From assembly GCA_017399485.1 (NCBI GenBank), contig JAFQCA010000021.1, positions 62,001-126,000 of the forward strand: a stretch of 64,000 nt of DNA, given 5' to 3'. Within the stretch, counting starts at the first letter, position 1; each line of letters opens with the position of its first letter. Positions 1-8,900 of this stretch are shown in pieces. This stretch comes from Alistipes sp. (GTDB lineage Bacteria; Bacteroidota; Bacteroidia; Bacteroidales; Rikenellaceae). The translations under genes and the position numbers were made by a program. A model generated the notes under the pieces. It did not search any database, was not told the origin of the DNA, and saw only the letters and a program-made list of their open reading frames with translations.

Positions 1-266
1 AATCAACCGAAGGAAGAAAAGGTCACGACCATCGATATGCCAATATGCAGGTTTATGTCGGAGACAAGGATGCCCGTAACTTCCGCAACCGCACCACACC
101 AATGCCACAACTATCGGATAATGGCAGTGCATTATGGAACTCTATTTGCGCTATAGATTCAAAACGAATAATAGCAGTAATGTCGGTTTCGGGAGCGCCT
201 GACGGCAAAAATGGGATATGGAGCGTTGTGGGTGAATTATCGGAGATTGATTCTGCTGAAAATTAA
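1..266 (+). CDS. C-terminal fragment of an unidentified protein (5' end outside window)
   Basis: The frame is open from base 3 to the TAA ending at 266, so this is the last 87 or so residues of a longer protein and the internal ATG at 45 is probably not its start. The visible part has short beta-strand-like stretches, such as ALWNSICAIDSKRIIAVMSV followed by a GIWSVVGEL segment. That pattern resembles the last blades of BNR/sialidase-like propeller proteins, but no diagnostic motif is present and I do not assign a family. A hairpin terminator follows at 312-354. Confidence 0.55.
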   Translation, partial: STEGRKGHDHRYANMQVYVGDKDARNFRNRTTPMPQLSDNGSALWNSICAIDSKRIIAVMSVSGAPDGKNGIWSVVGELSEIDSAEN

Positions 267-311
267 GTTATTACACGCCACTACTTAAACCATCGCTTAA
301 AGAATACAAAG

Positions 312-354
312 AAAACCTCTTTACTTAAAGTTAGGCTTTAAGCAAAGAGGTTTT
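312..354. terminator. Rho-independent terminator between convergent genes
   Basis: An interrupted inverted repeat pairs AAAACCTCTTT (312-322) with AAAGAGGTTTT and CTTAAAG with CTTTAAG, around a short loop at 331-335. T-rich DNA follows on the plus strand and A-rich DNA precedes it, so it can serve the gene ending at 266 and the minus-strand gene ending at 383. Confidence 0.8.
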
Positions 355-382
355 TCGTGCTTTATATCAGCGATATACCGAA

Positions 383-3355
383 CTATTTACCAGGTTTGAC
401 AATACCCTTTTTGGATTGGCCATCAACATATATATACAACGGCTCCTCGAACTCGACACATCGCAAATATTCACCATCAAAGATAGCCTTCATTCCATCC
501 AACTGCTCAATATCCAGCACACCATCTCCTGATGACGGATTAAGCGACATATACCCCACGCCAAGCGATGTTACATTCTGGAAGAAATGCGTACCCTGAC
601 TCGCCTCGATATTAAAATTGGGAAGAGCTGACTCGACAATAACCCTCGCCTCAGAGATATGCGCCCACTTGACCGGAACACCTAAATTGGGGTCAGATGA
701 GCCCCAACGTCCCGTACCAATGAGAACATACTCACTACCCTCCTCACGCATACGCTTATTAAGAGCAAATAACTCATCCGCAATCTGCTGAGTCTTCAAA
801 GACGAGAATTTATCAAACTTCAAATATATCACACGTTTAATATCCCGCATAAGACCAATACCCAATGCACACTCTGAATAGACAATGGCGTTAGTGGTAT
901 CAACCTGCGACCAATCAAGTTTGGCACTCTCCTCGTTACGAATGATAGGACGAATCTGCAAAAGATTGAATATCTGCATATCTCCATTCGGAACATCCAT
1001 ATTGACTGCAAATTCAATCTCAACAGGACAACGCATCTCGCGCTCGCCCATCTGCAACATATCCTTAATAATATCAGCCAGCGGGAAAGAGCCATACTTC
1101 AATATACGGTTAAACGTAATCACACGGAAATAACGCGACAAGGTAGGACTCTCACTTATACGACTATTCTGATAATCGTAATAAGAGCAGGTGTATTTCG
1201 CATTACGGAAATCATTGATGCGCGATACGGGGATACGCTCGATATTTACAGCATCATCGGTAGATGAGCGGAAATGGTCGGGATTAAGACTCAATGCCAT
1301 AACCTCAGTCTGCGCATCCTGCACTGTGAGTTCCAATGTAGAAGTCTGCAACGCCTTATCGGGATAGGCGGGCGAAAAACGCAGACTCTTACCGCCATCA
1401 ACAACAGCCTTACCCAAGCCCATAACGATGTTGCATACTCCGTCATCAGCCTTCTCGTCGCCTATAGGATAGAGGTTCTGCGAGCGGGCAACGCCTGACA
1501 ATGTCGGGAAGAAATATCCATTCTGCTCGGTACCGCAGACCTCCTGAATCAACACCGCCATCTTCTCCTCCGAGATAACATTCTGCGAAGATTGGATATA
1601 GGCGCGTGACGATGCAAAATATACCGATGCGTAAACGCTCTTGATGGCCCTTACCAACATACGCAGCATCTGGTCATCATTCTCGCAGCGCGGTATCATA
1701 TAGGTAGAATAGATACCGGCAAATGGCTGATAATGAGAATCCTCCAATTTTGAAGAAGAACGTATAGCCAACGGCTTTGTACAGGTTGCAACAAAGACTT
1801 TTAATTTTGAGTGAAGGTCGCTTGGCAACTCCGAATTCAAAAATTCGGACAACACGCCCTCATCATCCAACTCTCGCCCTATGACATACTTCAGACCATT
1901 GATTCGGATAAATTCGTCAAAATAATCGGTTGCGATAACCAAACTGCGCGGAATCATTATTCGCACGTTGGGATATTTGAAGTATTGGTTATACTTCGCC
2001 AACATACTATTCATAAATGCCAAACCACGAGCCTTACCACCGATAGAGCCCTCGCCTACTCGCGCAAAACCGATAGCATCACTATATGTAGCCTCATCAA
2101 ATTGCGCCACAAGGCCCTGCCCCAACATCGTACGGTAATCCTTAAACAGGGATACCAATGCAGCGCGATGCTCTTCAATAGAGTTAAAATTGCTGCTATT
2201 GATATTACGCAAAACCTTAGCCAAAGGAAACAAACCTCGTGAGTACAACCACTTTGAGAGGTGCATATGCGACAAGTGATACTCCAACACATCGTCAGGC
2301 ACAGTGGCAATCAACTCCTGCATCTGTAACAAATCGCGGGCACGGCCCACAACGGCTCCCGTCTTGAGGTCGCGGAAGAGGAATTCTCCAAAGCCAAACT
2401 CCCTAAGCACGACATCCTGCAACTCCTGCAACAGAGTCTTTGATGTCTTGGCAATAAAACCGGCACCCAGACTCTCGGCGACAGAGCGCAAATTAACCTG
2501 TGAGGATTGCATAATAACAGGCATCCACGGAGTCTCGGCCTTAATCATCTTGCAAATCTCGATACCCGCATCGCTACGCTCATCTTCGGCCTTGTCGCCC
2601 GCATTGATGATAAGTCCCACGTCGGAGATTACACCCAACAGATTCTTTTTATAGCGGTTATATATATTGATAGCATCGTTATAGTTGGTAGCCAACAGCA
2701 CTTTAGGGCGCGCTCGTTTACGGCTGATTTGCTGCTGCTCGTTGTAGGCATCTTTCAAAAACTCGCTATTCTGCACAAGCAAAATCTTATACAACTCAGG
2801 CAGATAAGTCGAATAGAATCGAACAGAGTCTTCGACAAGCAATATTGCCTGCACACCGCCATCGATAATATCAGATTCGGCATTGAGTTTATCCTCCATC
2901 AACTTGATGATGGCAATAATCAAATCGGTATTGCCGTGCCAGCAGAATATATTATCGATAGCCGTACACTGCTGTTCATCAATCTGACGATAAATCTCCT
3001 TCGAAAAACTTGTCAAGAGAACAATCGGCAAATCGGGATACAACTTCTTAACCTCGCGCGAGAAATCAAACACATTAGGCTCGCCAACGTTATACATCGT
3101 CAGCACGAAATCGAAATCAGACACCGTCTGCAACAACTCCAGAGCCTCAGAAGTAGACTCCACACGCGTCAGCGATGGAGGGTTACTCATATTGAGTTCC
3201 ATATACTCACGATTGATTTGCGACTCTATATGGCCATCCTCTTCCAAGATGTAACCATCGTATGTACAACACACAAGCAAAATCTTATGAATACGGTGCT
3301 GCATAAAACGATGCGTCGTATTATTATCAATGATTAGATATGGATTATTCTGCAT
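383..3355 (-). CDS. Two-receiver protein fused to a PEP-synthase-type ATP-grasp domain
   Basis: The start is taken at the ATG at 3355, giving 990 aa; an upstream in-frame start at 3400 adds a leucine-rich stretch lying nearer the promoter and is less likely. Residues 22-150 look like a receiver domain without the phospho-acceptor aspartate (VLTMYNVGEP). Residues 168-315 form a second receiver with the expected acidic pair E175/D176, acceptor D245 and lysine K303. From about residue 430 a pyruvate phosphate dikinase/PEP synthase N-terminal domain is visible (GSIGGKARGL, then LAIRSSSKLEDS near 529-540). The swivelling phospho-histidine domain and PEP-binding barrel of true PEP synthases are absent, so PEP synthesis is unlikely. 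I infer an ATP-dependent phosphotransfer or signalling role. Known in Bacteroidota as PEP/pyruvate-binding-domain proteins of unknown function. Confidence 0.85.
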   Translation of the reverse strand: MQNNPYLIIDNNTTHRFMQHRIHKILLVCCTYDGYILEEDGHIESQINREYMELNMSNPPSLTRVESTSEALELLQTVSDFDFVLTMYNVGEPNVFDFSREVKKLYPDLPIVLLTSFSKEIYRQIDEQQCTAIDNIFCWHGNTDLIIAIIKLMEDKLNAESDIIDGGVQAILLVEDSVRFYSTYLPELYKILLVQNSEFLKDAYNEQQQISRKRARPKVLLATNYNDAINIYNRYKKNLLGVISDVGLIINAGDKAEDERSDAGIEICKMIKAETPWMPVIMQSSQVNLRSVAESLGAGFIAKTSKTLLQELQDVVLREFGFGEFLFRDLKTGAVVGRARDLLQMQELIATVPDDVLEYHLSHMHLSKWLYSRGLFPLAKVLRNINSSNFNSIEEHRAALVSLFKDYRTMLGQGLVAQFDEATYSDAIGFARVGEGSIGGKARGLAFMNSMLAKYNQYFKYPNVRIMIPRSLVIATDYFDEFIRINGLKYVIGRELDDEGVLSEFLNSELPSDLHSKLKVFVATCTKPLAIRSSSKLEDSHYQPFAGIYSTYMIPRCENDDQMLRMLVRAIKSVYASVYFASSRAYIQSSQNVISEEKMAVLIQEVCGTEQNGYFFPTLSGVARSQNLYPIGDEKADDGVCNIVMGLGKAVVDGGKSLRFSPAYPDKALQTSTLELTVQDAQTEVMALSLNPDHFRSSTDDAVNIERIPVSRINDFRNAKYTCSYYDYQNSRISESPTLSRYFRVITFNRILKYGSFPLADIIKDMLQMGEREMRCPVEIEFAVNMDVPNGDMQIFNLLQIRPIIRNEESAKLDWSQVDTTNAIVYSECALGIGLMRDIKRVIYLKFDKFSSLKTQQIADELFALNKRMREEGSEYVLIGTGRWGSSDPNLGVPVKWAHISEARVIVESALPNFNIEASQGTHFFQNVTSLGVGYMSLNPSSGDGVLDIEQLDGMKAIFDGEYLRCVEFEEPLYIYVDGQSKKGIVKPGK

Positions 3356-3410
3356 AGGTATAACTTTTAGGCGTGTCGCAAACAATAGCAACAACAACAT
3401 TTATATTATG

Positions 3411-3418
3411 CAAATATA
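3411..3418 (-). promoter_or_regulatory. Bacteroidota -7 box for the receiver/PEP-synthase-like gene
   Basis: On the minus strand the bases read TATATTTG, a full match to the TAnnTTTG -7 consensus, 56 bases upstream of the ATG at 3355. No clear -33 TTTG was found at the right distance. Confidence 0.6.
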
Positions 3419-3460
3419 GAAATTTCCTGCAAATATTTCTGTCTAATTCGCTTAATTTCG

Positions 3461-3468
3461 TATTTTTG
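3461..3468 (+). promoter_or_regulatory. -7 box for the C-GCAxxG-C-C gene
   Basis: TATTTTTG matches TAnnTTTG and ends 22 bases before the ATG at 3491. It is divergent from the box at 3411-3418. Confidence 0.6.
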
Positions 3469-3490
3469 CGATGGATAAAGATATTTGGCT

Positions 3491-3955
3491 ATGAGAGTAA
3501 ACGTAGAAGAGCGTGCAATGCGCGCAAAAGAGTTATTTTTGGAGGGTTACAACTGCGCACAATCGGTATTTCTGGCATACCGCGACCTTACACCGTTTGA
3601 TGAGAAGATTGCCGCAACCGTTGCCGCCCCATTTGGCGGAGGTATGGGCCGACTACGGGAGGTATGTGGCGCAGTGAGCGGAATGACTATGGTAGCAGGA
3701 TTCTTATATCCAAATTTCGACCCCGCAGACAGCCAAAGCAAGAAGGAAAACTATGCTGCGGTACAAAAATTAGCCGAGAAGTTTCGTAAGGAAAACGGCG
3801 CCATAGTATGCCGAGAATTATTGGGCCTTGCACAAAAGAAGGATGAGCCCACACCATCGCCTCGAACCGAAGAGTATTACAAGCGTCGTCCTTGTGCCGA
3901 ATATGTCGCAATAGCCGCTCGCATCGTGGGCGAGAAGATAAACACAATGGAGTAA
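3491..3955 (+). CDS. C_GCAxxG_C_C family protein
   Basis: A 154-residue protein starting at ATG 3491; a TTG six bases upstream is in frame but less likely. It has the family's spaced cysteines: GYNCAQSV near residue 20, VCGAVSG near 60 preceded by the glycine-rich FGGGMGR, IVCRELLG near 105 and RPCAEYV near 138. The family is assumed to bind a metal or act in redox chemistry, but its reaction is not established. A -7 box lies just upstream. The gene is a single unit ending at a hairpin shared with mscL. Confidence 0.85.
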   Translation: MRVNVEERAMRAKELFLEGYNCAQSVFLAYRDLTPFDEKIAATVAAPFGGGMGRLREVCGAVSGMTMVAGFLYPNFDPADSQSKKENYAAVQKLAEKFRKENGAIVCRELLGLAQKKDEPTPSPRTEEYYKRRPCAEYVAIAARIVGEKINTME

Positions 3956-3977
3956 AACGGCATTTATTTCAATAAAA

Positions 3978-4013
3978 TAATGGGTGTATCAATGTTATTT
4001 GACACACCCATTA
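3978..4013. terminator. Bidirectional terminator between the C_GCAxxG gene and mscL
   Basis: TAATGGGTGT (3978-3987) pairs with ACACCCATTA (4004-4013) around a 16-base loop, between two convergent genes. Confidence 0.75.
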
Positions 4014-4031
4014 TAAGTTTTAAGCCATCGC

Positions 4032-4469
4032 TTATTTCTTCTCCTTCAAAAGGTCACGAATCTCGGTCAAAAGTTTCTCCTCAGCAGTAGGCTCTGGTTC
4101 GGGAGCAGGTGCAGGCGCAGGAGCGGGCTCCTCTCTCTTCTTGATGAGTTGGTTCATAACCTTGACCATCATAAATACACAGAATGCCAAAAGCGTGAAA
4201 TCAACTACCTGCTGAAGGAAAGCACCATAATTCCAAGTAACAGCAGGATTCAACACCTCACCGGCTGCATCCAGCACAGGCTGCTTGAGCGTAACCTTCA
4301 AATCGGTAAAATCAACACCACCGACAAGCAAGCCGATAGGAGGCATAATAACATCATTAACAAGCGAGGTAACAATCTTTCCAAATGCACCACCGATGAT
4401 AACACCGACAGCCATATCCATCACATTACCCTTAAGCGCAAAGGCCTTAAATTCTTGTAAAAATCCCAT
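4032..4469 (-). CDS. mscL: Large-conductance mechanosensitive channel MscL
   Basis: At 145 aa this has the family's usual length. The N-terminal amphipathic segment ([16 protein letters not shown]) leads into the pore helix with [20 protein letters not shown], then a periplasmic loop, a second membrane helix ([17 protein letters not shown]) and a C-terminal helix. A proline/alanine/glutamate-rich linker (residues 114-128) joins the pore domain to the bundle-forming tail. The channel releases solutes on sudden osmotic downshift in the inner membrane. It is a single-gene unit. Confidence 0.96.
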   Translation of the reverse strand: MGFLQEFKAFALKGNVMDMAVGVIIGGAFGKIVTSLVNDVIMPPIGLLVGGVDFTDLKVTLKQPVLDAAGEVLNPAVTWNYGAFLQQVVDFTLLAFCVFMMVKVMNQLIKKREEPAPAPAPAPEPEPTAEEKLLTEIRDLLKEKK

Positions 4470-4551
4470 AATATTTCATTTATTAGTTTGATGATTAATA
4501 ATTTCTTTCTCCTCACGAATATACGTTTCATTCTCGCACAAGCAAATCGCA

Positions 4552-5139
4552 CTACAACAAAATATCTCGCAACTGCCGACAACTGCTCTCATAATCATTA
4601 CGGTCAAAATGGAAGCCAGTGATTCCTTTGGCTAAAGCAGCATCAATATTCTCACGTCTATCGTCTATAAACATCGTTTCTGCGGCTTCAAGCGAGTACT
4701 TCTCAAGCAAGATATCGTATATCTGCGGCATAGGCTTTACAACACCCACCTCGCACGAAACGACATCGCCCTCGAAGTTAGCATAAACATCCTGCTTACG
4801 CAAGAAATCGATAAACTCGCGCGACATATTGGACAAAACATAAAGCCTATAACCTGCACTCTTCAAGTCCCGAATAAGTGCAGCCGTAGGAGCAATGGTC
4901 TCCTGACGGGATATTGCCAATAGTATCAACTCGCGAGTATAAGACTCTTCAACTCCTCGATAGGCGCTCAACTCACGCACAACATCGTCCAAAGTCGATA
5001 CCCCCAAGTCGTAATCAACCCAAAATTGCGGCATCGGAGTCTGTTGAACATACGAGAAAAATTGCTTAAACTCGTCGCTACTCTTTCGAGGGTCTTGAGC
5101 AAAAACCACTCGGCCCAAATCGAAAACAATATTTTTCAT
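4552..5139 (-). CDS. HAD-superfamily hydrolase (YihX-like)
   Basis: The start is placed at ATG 5139, so the protein opens MKNIVFDLGRVVF, the nucleophile motif at the N-terminus; an upstream in-frame ATG at 5175 would add 12 residues not seen in the family. The protein is 195 aa. Motif I has Asp with the second Asp replaced by Gly (DLGR), as in the YihX subgroup of sugar-phosphate phosphatases. Motif II is YVLSNMS, motif III is VVKPMPQIY and motif IV is FIDDRRENIDAA. A cap helix region lies between motifs I and II. The substrate is unknown. Confidence 0.85.
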   Translation of the reverse strand: MKNIVFDLGRVVFAQDPRKSSDEFKQFFSYVQQTPMPQFWVDYDLGVSTLDDVVRELSAYRGVEESYTRELILLAISRQETIAPTAALIRDLKSAGYRLYVLSNMSREFIDFLRKQDVYANFEGDVVSCEVGVVKPMPQIYDILLEKYSLEAAETMFIDDRRENIDAALAKGITGFHFDRNDYESSCRQLRDILL

Positions 5140-5258
5140 ATATACAAAGATATGAAATGGATATGAAATTACCAAATTAGAATAACAGGTCTTATATTCA
5201 AATAACCCACTTAATAAAATAAGGTAGCAAAATTGTGTTATCAGTACAATATTATTCG

Positions 5259-5266
5259 TATATTTG
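5259..5266 (+). promoter_or_regulatory. -7 box for the lipoprotein gene
   Basis: TATATTTG lies 43 bases upstream of the ATG at 5310. Confidence 0.6.
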
Positions 5267-5309
5267 CGTTCTATTTGCAGAAATTATAAATATAACAAAC
5301 ATAAGTAAA

Positions 5310-6047
5310 ATGAAAAAACTACTCTTTTATGTAACGATGTTGCTTGGAATAATCGCAGCAACGACATCGTGCAACAAAAAAAGCGACGCTCCGATGGAGT
5401 ACACAATGTTATCTACTATCGTTGATGGCAGTTGGGCGACAGGTAATTTCTCGGCTAAATTCGATAACGGCGAGAAAGCGTTTGTTGAGAACTCGTCGGA
5501 TTGGACTATCAAAGGCTCATCGTATTTGGGCGGCGAAACTCGTGCCGTTATAACATTCTACTATGTTGAGGGTGCAACAAAGGAGAATTTCGACCACGTA
5601 ATCAACATTACAGGATTGTATCAAGTGCCGACTGAATATTTGCAGAGTATGCAATTTTCAGGTATCAGCGACCCCAGCGAATACGATGCCGGCATCAATA
5701 TCGACCAAGCCTTTGTTGCCAACAACTTCCTTAACATCGCCCTTCGATACATCTACGGAGACCCCAATGCAAAGCACGACATAAAACTCGTACTGAACAA
5801 CGACAGAGAGAACAGCGTATACAAAGAGTTGTACAACGACGCGGACGATGACTATCTCTATCTTGAGTTATACCACGACAGCAACAATGACACAAAGAAG
5901 TTGGAGTGCGCAATATACTATTGCTACAAACTTGAATATACGAATATCGGCCCTGATTTTGACCTCAAGAATTACAAAGGCATTAAAATCCTCTATAAGT
6001 CATTAAAGGATAACAACAAACCTATGTCATTCTCTGTGAAGTTATAG
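5310..6047 (+). CDS. NigD-like lipoprotein of unknown function
   Basis: The start at ATG 5310 gives 245 aa beginning with a type II signal peptide; the lipobox ends TTSCN, with Cys at residue 21. A start at 5235 is possible but would bury the signal peptide and overlap the promoter. The rest is beta-rich, with a region LYLELYHDSNND followed by an end like the NigD-like families common in Bacteroidales. The similarity is by eye and weak. The protein is expected to be anchored in the outer or inner membrane facing the periplasm. It is a single gene with its own promoter and terminator. Confidence 0.7.
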   Translation: MKKLLFYVTMLLGIIAATTSCNKKSDAPMEYTMLSTIVDGSWATGNFSAKFDNGEKAFVENSSDWTIKGSSYLGGETRAVITFYYVEGATKENFDHVINITGLYQVPTEYLQSMQFSGISDPSEYDAGINIDQAFVANNFLNIALRYIYGDPNAKHDIKLVLNNDRENSVYKELYNDADDDYLYLELYHDSNNDTKKLECAIYYCYKLEYTNIGPDFDLKNYKGIKILYKSLKDNNKPMSFSVKL

Positions 6048-6078
6048 TACGCGCAGAAATAGTATAGCGATAAATAAT

Positions 6079-6116
6079 AGCGGTTGGTAGGATACTCTAC
6101 TGACCGCTTATTTTTT
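6079..6116 (+). terminator. Rho-independent terminator after the lipoprotein gene
   Basis: AGCGGTTGGTAG (6079-6090) pairs with CTACTGACCGCT (6097-6108) with one wobble and one mismatch, and a run of T follows from 6109. Confidence 0.8.
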
Positions 6117-6181
6117 ACACGAAATCGTGTGTGAGCATAAAGATTGGGGGTGTGCATAATATTATTGCGAGCATTTATTTT

Positions 6182-6218
6182 GAGATTCCCACGCTCGTTG
6201 CATTCGTTCGGAATGACA
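6182..6218 (+). repeat. REP-like intergenic repeat, copy A
   Basis: It begins GAGATTCCCACG and ends TCGGAATGACA. The ends resemble those of the elements at 58143-58182 (same orientation) and 17226-17271 (inverted), and the central part varies. Confidence 0.6.
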
Positions 6219-6303
6219 TTCTAACTTTACAAACCTAAAGTAAAAAATTCCGTTATATAATATTCAATAACGCATCTTTGCATTGGCATTGGCATCTATA
6301 TTC

Positions 6304-6339
6304 ACAAAAAAGCCTCGACATCAAACGACGTCGAGGCTT
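6304..6339 (-). terminator. Terminator of the nqr operon
   Basis: AAGCCTCGAC (6310-6319) pairs perfectly with GTCGAGGCTT (6330-6339). On the minus strand the hairpin is followed by a run of T (the A run at 6305-6311). Confidence 0.88.
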
Positions 6340-6358
6340 TGATTTATACAAACTCGGA

Positions 6359-7621
6359 TTATGCACCAAAGTTATCGAACAAGATGTTCTCTGAAGGTAC
6401 TCCGAGGCTGTCAAGCATATTGACAACGGCTGATGCCATCATCGGAGGTCCACACATCAAGTAGATGCAGCCCTCAGGCTCATCGTGGTTCTTCAAATAA
6501 TTCTCGTACAATACATTGTGAACGAAACCAACCTTATACTCTACACCTGCGGCATCGGCTGCGGGGTCGGGACGGTCCAAAGCCAAGTGGAATTTGAAGT
6601 TGGGGAACTCCTTCTCGATAGCAGCAAAATCCTCCAAATAGAATGCCTCCTTCAATGAACGGGCACCATACCAGAAGGTTACAGGACGCTTGGTCTTCTC
6701 GGTCTTGAACAAGTGCATCAAGTGGCTACGCATAGGAGCCATACCTGCACCACCACCGATGAATACCAACTCCTGAGTATCAGGCAAATTATCGGGCAAG
6801 AAGAACTCTCCATAAGGACCAGAGATAGTAATCTTATCACCCGGCTTCAATGAATAGATGTATGAAGAACATACACCCGGATTAACCTTCATAAAGCCAC
6901 CTGTAGCACGGTCAAACGGAGGTGTAGCGATACGTACATTCAACTTGATTACGTTACCCTCAGCAGGATATGTAGCGCAAGAGTAAGCGCGAACCTGCGG
7001 CTCGGGGTTAACCATCTGCAAATCGAATACGTGCATCTTCTCCCAATCCTCGCGGTACTCGGGGTCAACGTCAATATCCTTATAGTTTACTGTAATGGCA
7101 GGAACGTCAATCTGGATGTAACCACCACTGCGGAAGTTCAAATCCTCGCCCTCAGGCAACTTAACAACGAACTCCTTGATAAATGTAGCCACATTGTGGT
7201 TAGAGACAACCTCACACTCCCACTTCTTGATTGAAAGGACTGACGCAGGAACGGCAATCTTCATATTCTCCTTAACCTTAACCTGGCAACCCAAACGCCA
7301 CTTCTGCTGAATCTGCTTGCGATTGAAGAAACCTGTCTCGGTAGGAAGAATCTCGCCTCCGCCCTCCAAAACCTGACACTTGCACTGACCACAAGCACCC
7401 TTACCGCCACAAGCCGACGGAAGGAAGATACCCTGTGCAGTGAGTGTATTCAACAAAGTTGAGCCTGCCTCGACAGTCAAAACCTTGTTACCGTCATTAA
7501 TATCGATAGTAACATCTCCTGAAGATGTAAGTTTAGCCTTCGCAAAGAGAAGCAACGCTACCAAAAGCAGTGTCACCACCAGAAAGGCAACTATCGCAAC
7601 AACAATTGTTAAAATATCCAT
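6359..7621 (-). CDS. nqrF: Na+-translocating NADH:quinone reductase subunit F
   Basis: This 420-aa protein accepts electrons from NADH and starts the chain through FAD and a [2Fe-2S] cluster. One N-terminal membrane helix (residues 5-27) is followed by a plant-type ferredoxin domain with CGGKGACGQCKC near 70-81 and a fourth Cys near residue 113. A ferredoxin-NADP-reductase-like part follows, with the FAD motif RAYSCATYP and the nucleotide-binding GGGAGMAPMRSH. Length and domain order match NqrF. It is the last gene of nqrABCDEF and is followed by a strong terminator. Confidence 0.98.
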   Translation of the reverse strand: MDILTIVVAIVAFLVVTLLLVALLLFAKAKLTSSGDVTIDINDGNKVLTVEAGSTLLNTLTAQGIFLPSACGGKGACGQCKCQVLEGGGEILPTETGFFNRKQIQQKWRLGCQVKVKENMKIAVPASVLSIKKWECEVVSNHNVATFIKEFVVKLPEGEDLNFRSGGYIQIDVPAITVNYKDIDVDPEYREDWEKMHVFDLQMVNPEPQVRAYSCATYPAEGNVIKLNVRIATPPFDRATGGFMKVNPGVCSSYIYSLKPGDKITISGPYGEFFLPDNLPDTQELVFIGGGAGMAPMRSHLMHLFKTEKTKRPVTFWYGARSLKEAFYLEDFAAIEKEFPNFKFHLALDRPDPAADAAGVEYKVGFVHNVLYENYLKNHDEPEGCIYLMCGPPMMASAVVNMLDSLGVPSENILFDNFGA

Positions 7622-7643
7622 TTCTTTATCTCTTATTAAAGGT

Positions 7644-8252
7644 TTACAACTTAATTCCAGAGAAAATCATAAATGCAATACCCATCAAACCTGTGATGAT
7701 AAATGCAATACCGGGACCCTTCAAACCTGCGGGGATGTGAGAGTACTGCAAACGCTCACGGATAGCGGCCATCATAACTATAGCCAACCACCAGCCCAAG
7801 CCTGAGCCAACACCGTAAACGATGCTCTGCCACAAACCATCAATCTCGCCTGATACGACCTTCTGTTGCATAAACAACGAACCACCCATAATGGCGCAGT
7901 TCACAGCGATAAGCGGCAAGAAGATACCCAACTGATTATAGAGTGAAGGTGAATACTTCTCAACAACCATCTCCACCAACTGCACAAACGACGCAATTAC
8001 GGCGATGAAGACGATGAAGGTCAAGAAACTCAAATCAACACCCTCTACCAAAGCATTGGGAGCCAACACATACTCGTTCAAAAGGTAGTTCAAAGGCACT
8101 GTCATAGTCATCACGAATGTAACGGCAGCACCCAAACCCAATGCAGTCTTTACGCTCTTCGACACGGCAATGTAAGAACACATACCGAAGAAGAAGGCGA
8201 ATACCATATTGTCGATAAAAATCGAACGTATAAAAAGATTCAATGTTTCCAT
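7644..8252 (-). CDS. nqrE: Na+-translocating NADH:quinone reductase subunit E
   Basis: A 202-aa integral membrane subunit with six predicted helices, homologous to NqrD and RnfA/E. The half-helix cysteine motifs that hold the intramembrane FeS centre are visible (FFGMCSY near residue 22, and VNCAIMGG). NqrD and NqrE form an inverted pair in the membrane core. The ATG at 8252 is preceded on the minus strand by a strong AGGAGGT ribosome binding site that lies just after the nqrD stop, which fixes the start. Confidence 0.97.
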   Translation of the reverse strand: METLNLFIRSIFIDNMVFAFFFGMCSYIAVSKSVKTALGLGAAVTFVMTMTVPLNYLLNEYVLAPNALVEGVDLSFLTFIVFIAVIASFVQLVEMVVEKYSPSLYNQLGIFLPLIAVNCAIMGGSLFMQQKVVSGEIDGLWQSIVYGVGSGLGWWLAIVMMAAIRERLQYSHIPAGLKGPGIAFIITGLMGIAFMIFSGIKL

Positions 8253-8262
8253 ATTCTACCTC

Positions 8263-8886
8263 CTATTTTTCCTGCAAATCCTTGTTAAACGAACGGTGTA
8301 CCCAGATGATTACACCTACAATAATAAGAGCCATCGGCGGGAAGAGCATAATACCTACGTTTGAGTAGAAACCACCGTTGGCGATATACCAACTCTCAGG
8401 GATGATTCGAATATCGAACAATGTGCCCGAACCGAACAACTCACGGAAGAAGGCTACGATAAGCAAAATAGCAGCATAACCCAAACCGTTACCAATACCA
8501 TCGAGGAATGAATCCCAAGGTTTGTTACCCAAAGCATAGGCCTCCACACGACCCATAATAATACAGTTGGTAATAATAAGACCGACGTATACCGACAACT
8601 GTTTTGACACATCGTATACGAAAGCCTTCAAAAATTGGTCAACCAAAATTACCAACGCAGCAATAACAACCAACTGAACGATGATACGAATGCGCGAAGG
8701 AATACCATTACGCAAAAGTGACATCACCAAGTTAGCGAATGCTGTAACGACCATAACTGACAGACCCATAACAAATGCGGGCTCCATCTTTACAGTCACC
8801 GCCAAAGCCGAACAAATACCCAAAATCTGAACGATTACAGGGTTGTTTGAACTCAGCGGTCCGGTTAAATTTTTCAAATTACTCAT
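8263..8886 (-). CDS. nqrD: Na+-translocating NADH:quinone reductase subunit D
   Basis: A 207-aa membrane subunit with six predicted helices. It has cysteine motifs matching those of NqrE (ILGICSALAV near residue 22; ITNCIIMGR near residue 110), which bind the FeS centre shared by NqrD and NqrE. It sits between nqrC (14 bp) and nqrE (10 bp), consistent with one transcript. Confidence 0.97.
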   Translation of the reverse strand: MSNLKNLTGPLSSNNPVIVQILGICSALAVTVKMEPAFVMGLSVMVVTAFANLVMSLLRNGIPSRIRIIVQLVVIAALVILVDQFLKAFVYDVSKQLSVYVGLIITNCIIMGRVEAYALGNKPWDSFLDGIGNGLGYAAILLIVAFFRELFGSGTLFDIRIIPESWYIANGGFYSNVGIMLFPPMALIIVGVIIWVHRSFNKDLQEK

Positions 8887-8900
8887 AGTTCCGCTTGTTT

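Larger units (their letters stand above)
6048..6358. other. Intergenic region between convergent genes
   Basis: These 311 bases hold the lipoprotein terminator, one REP-like repeat (6182-6218), an AT-rich stretch and the nqr terminator. No coding frame with a plausible start was found. Confidence 0.7.

Noticed and set aside
2507-3337. A 276-codon open frame on the plus strand
   Set aside because: It lies wholly opposite the receiver/PEP-synthase-like gene, has no promoter or ribosome binding site, and its product is low complexity with no domain.
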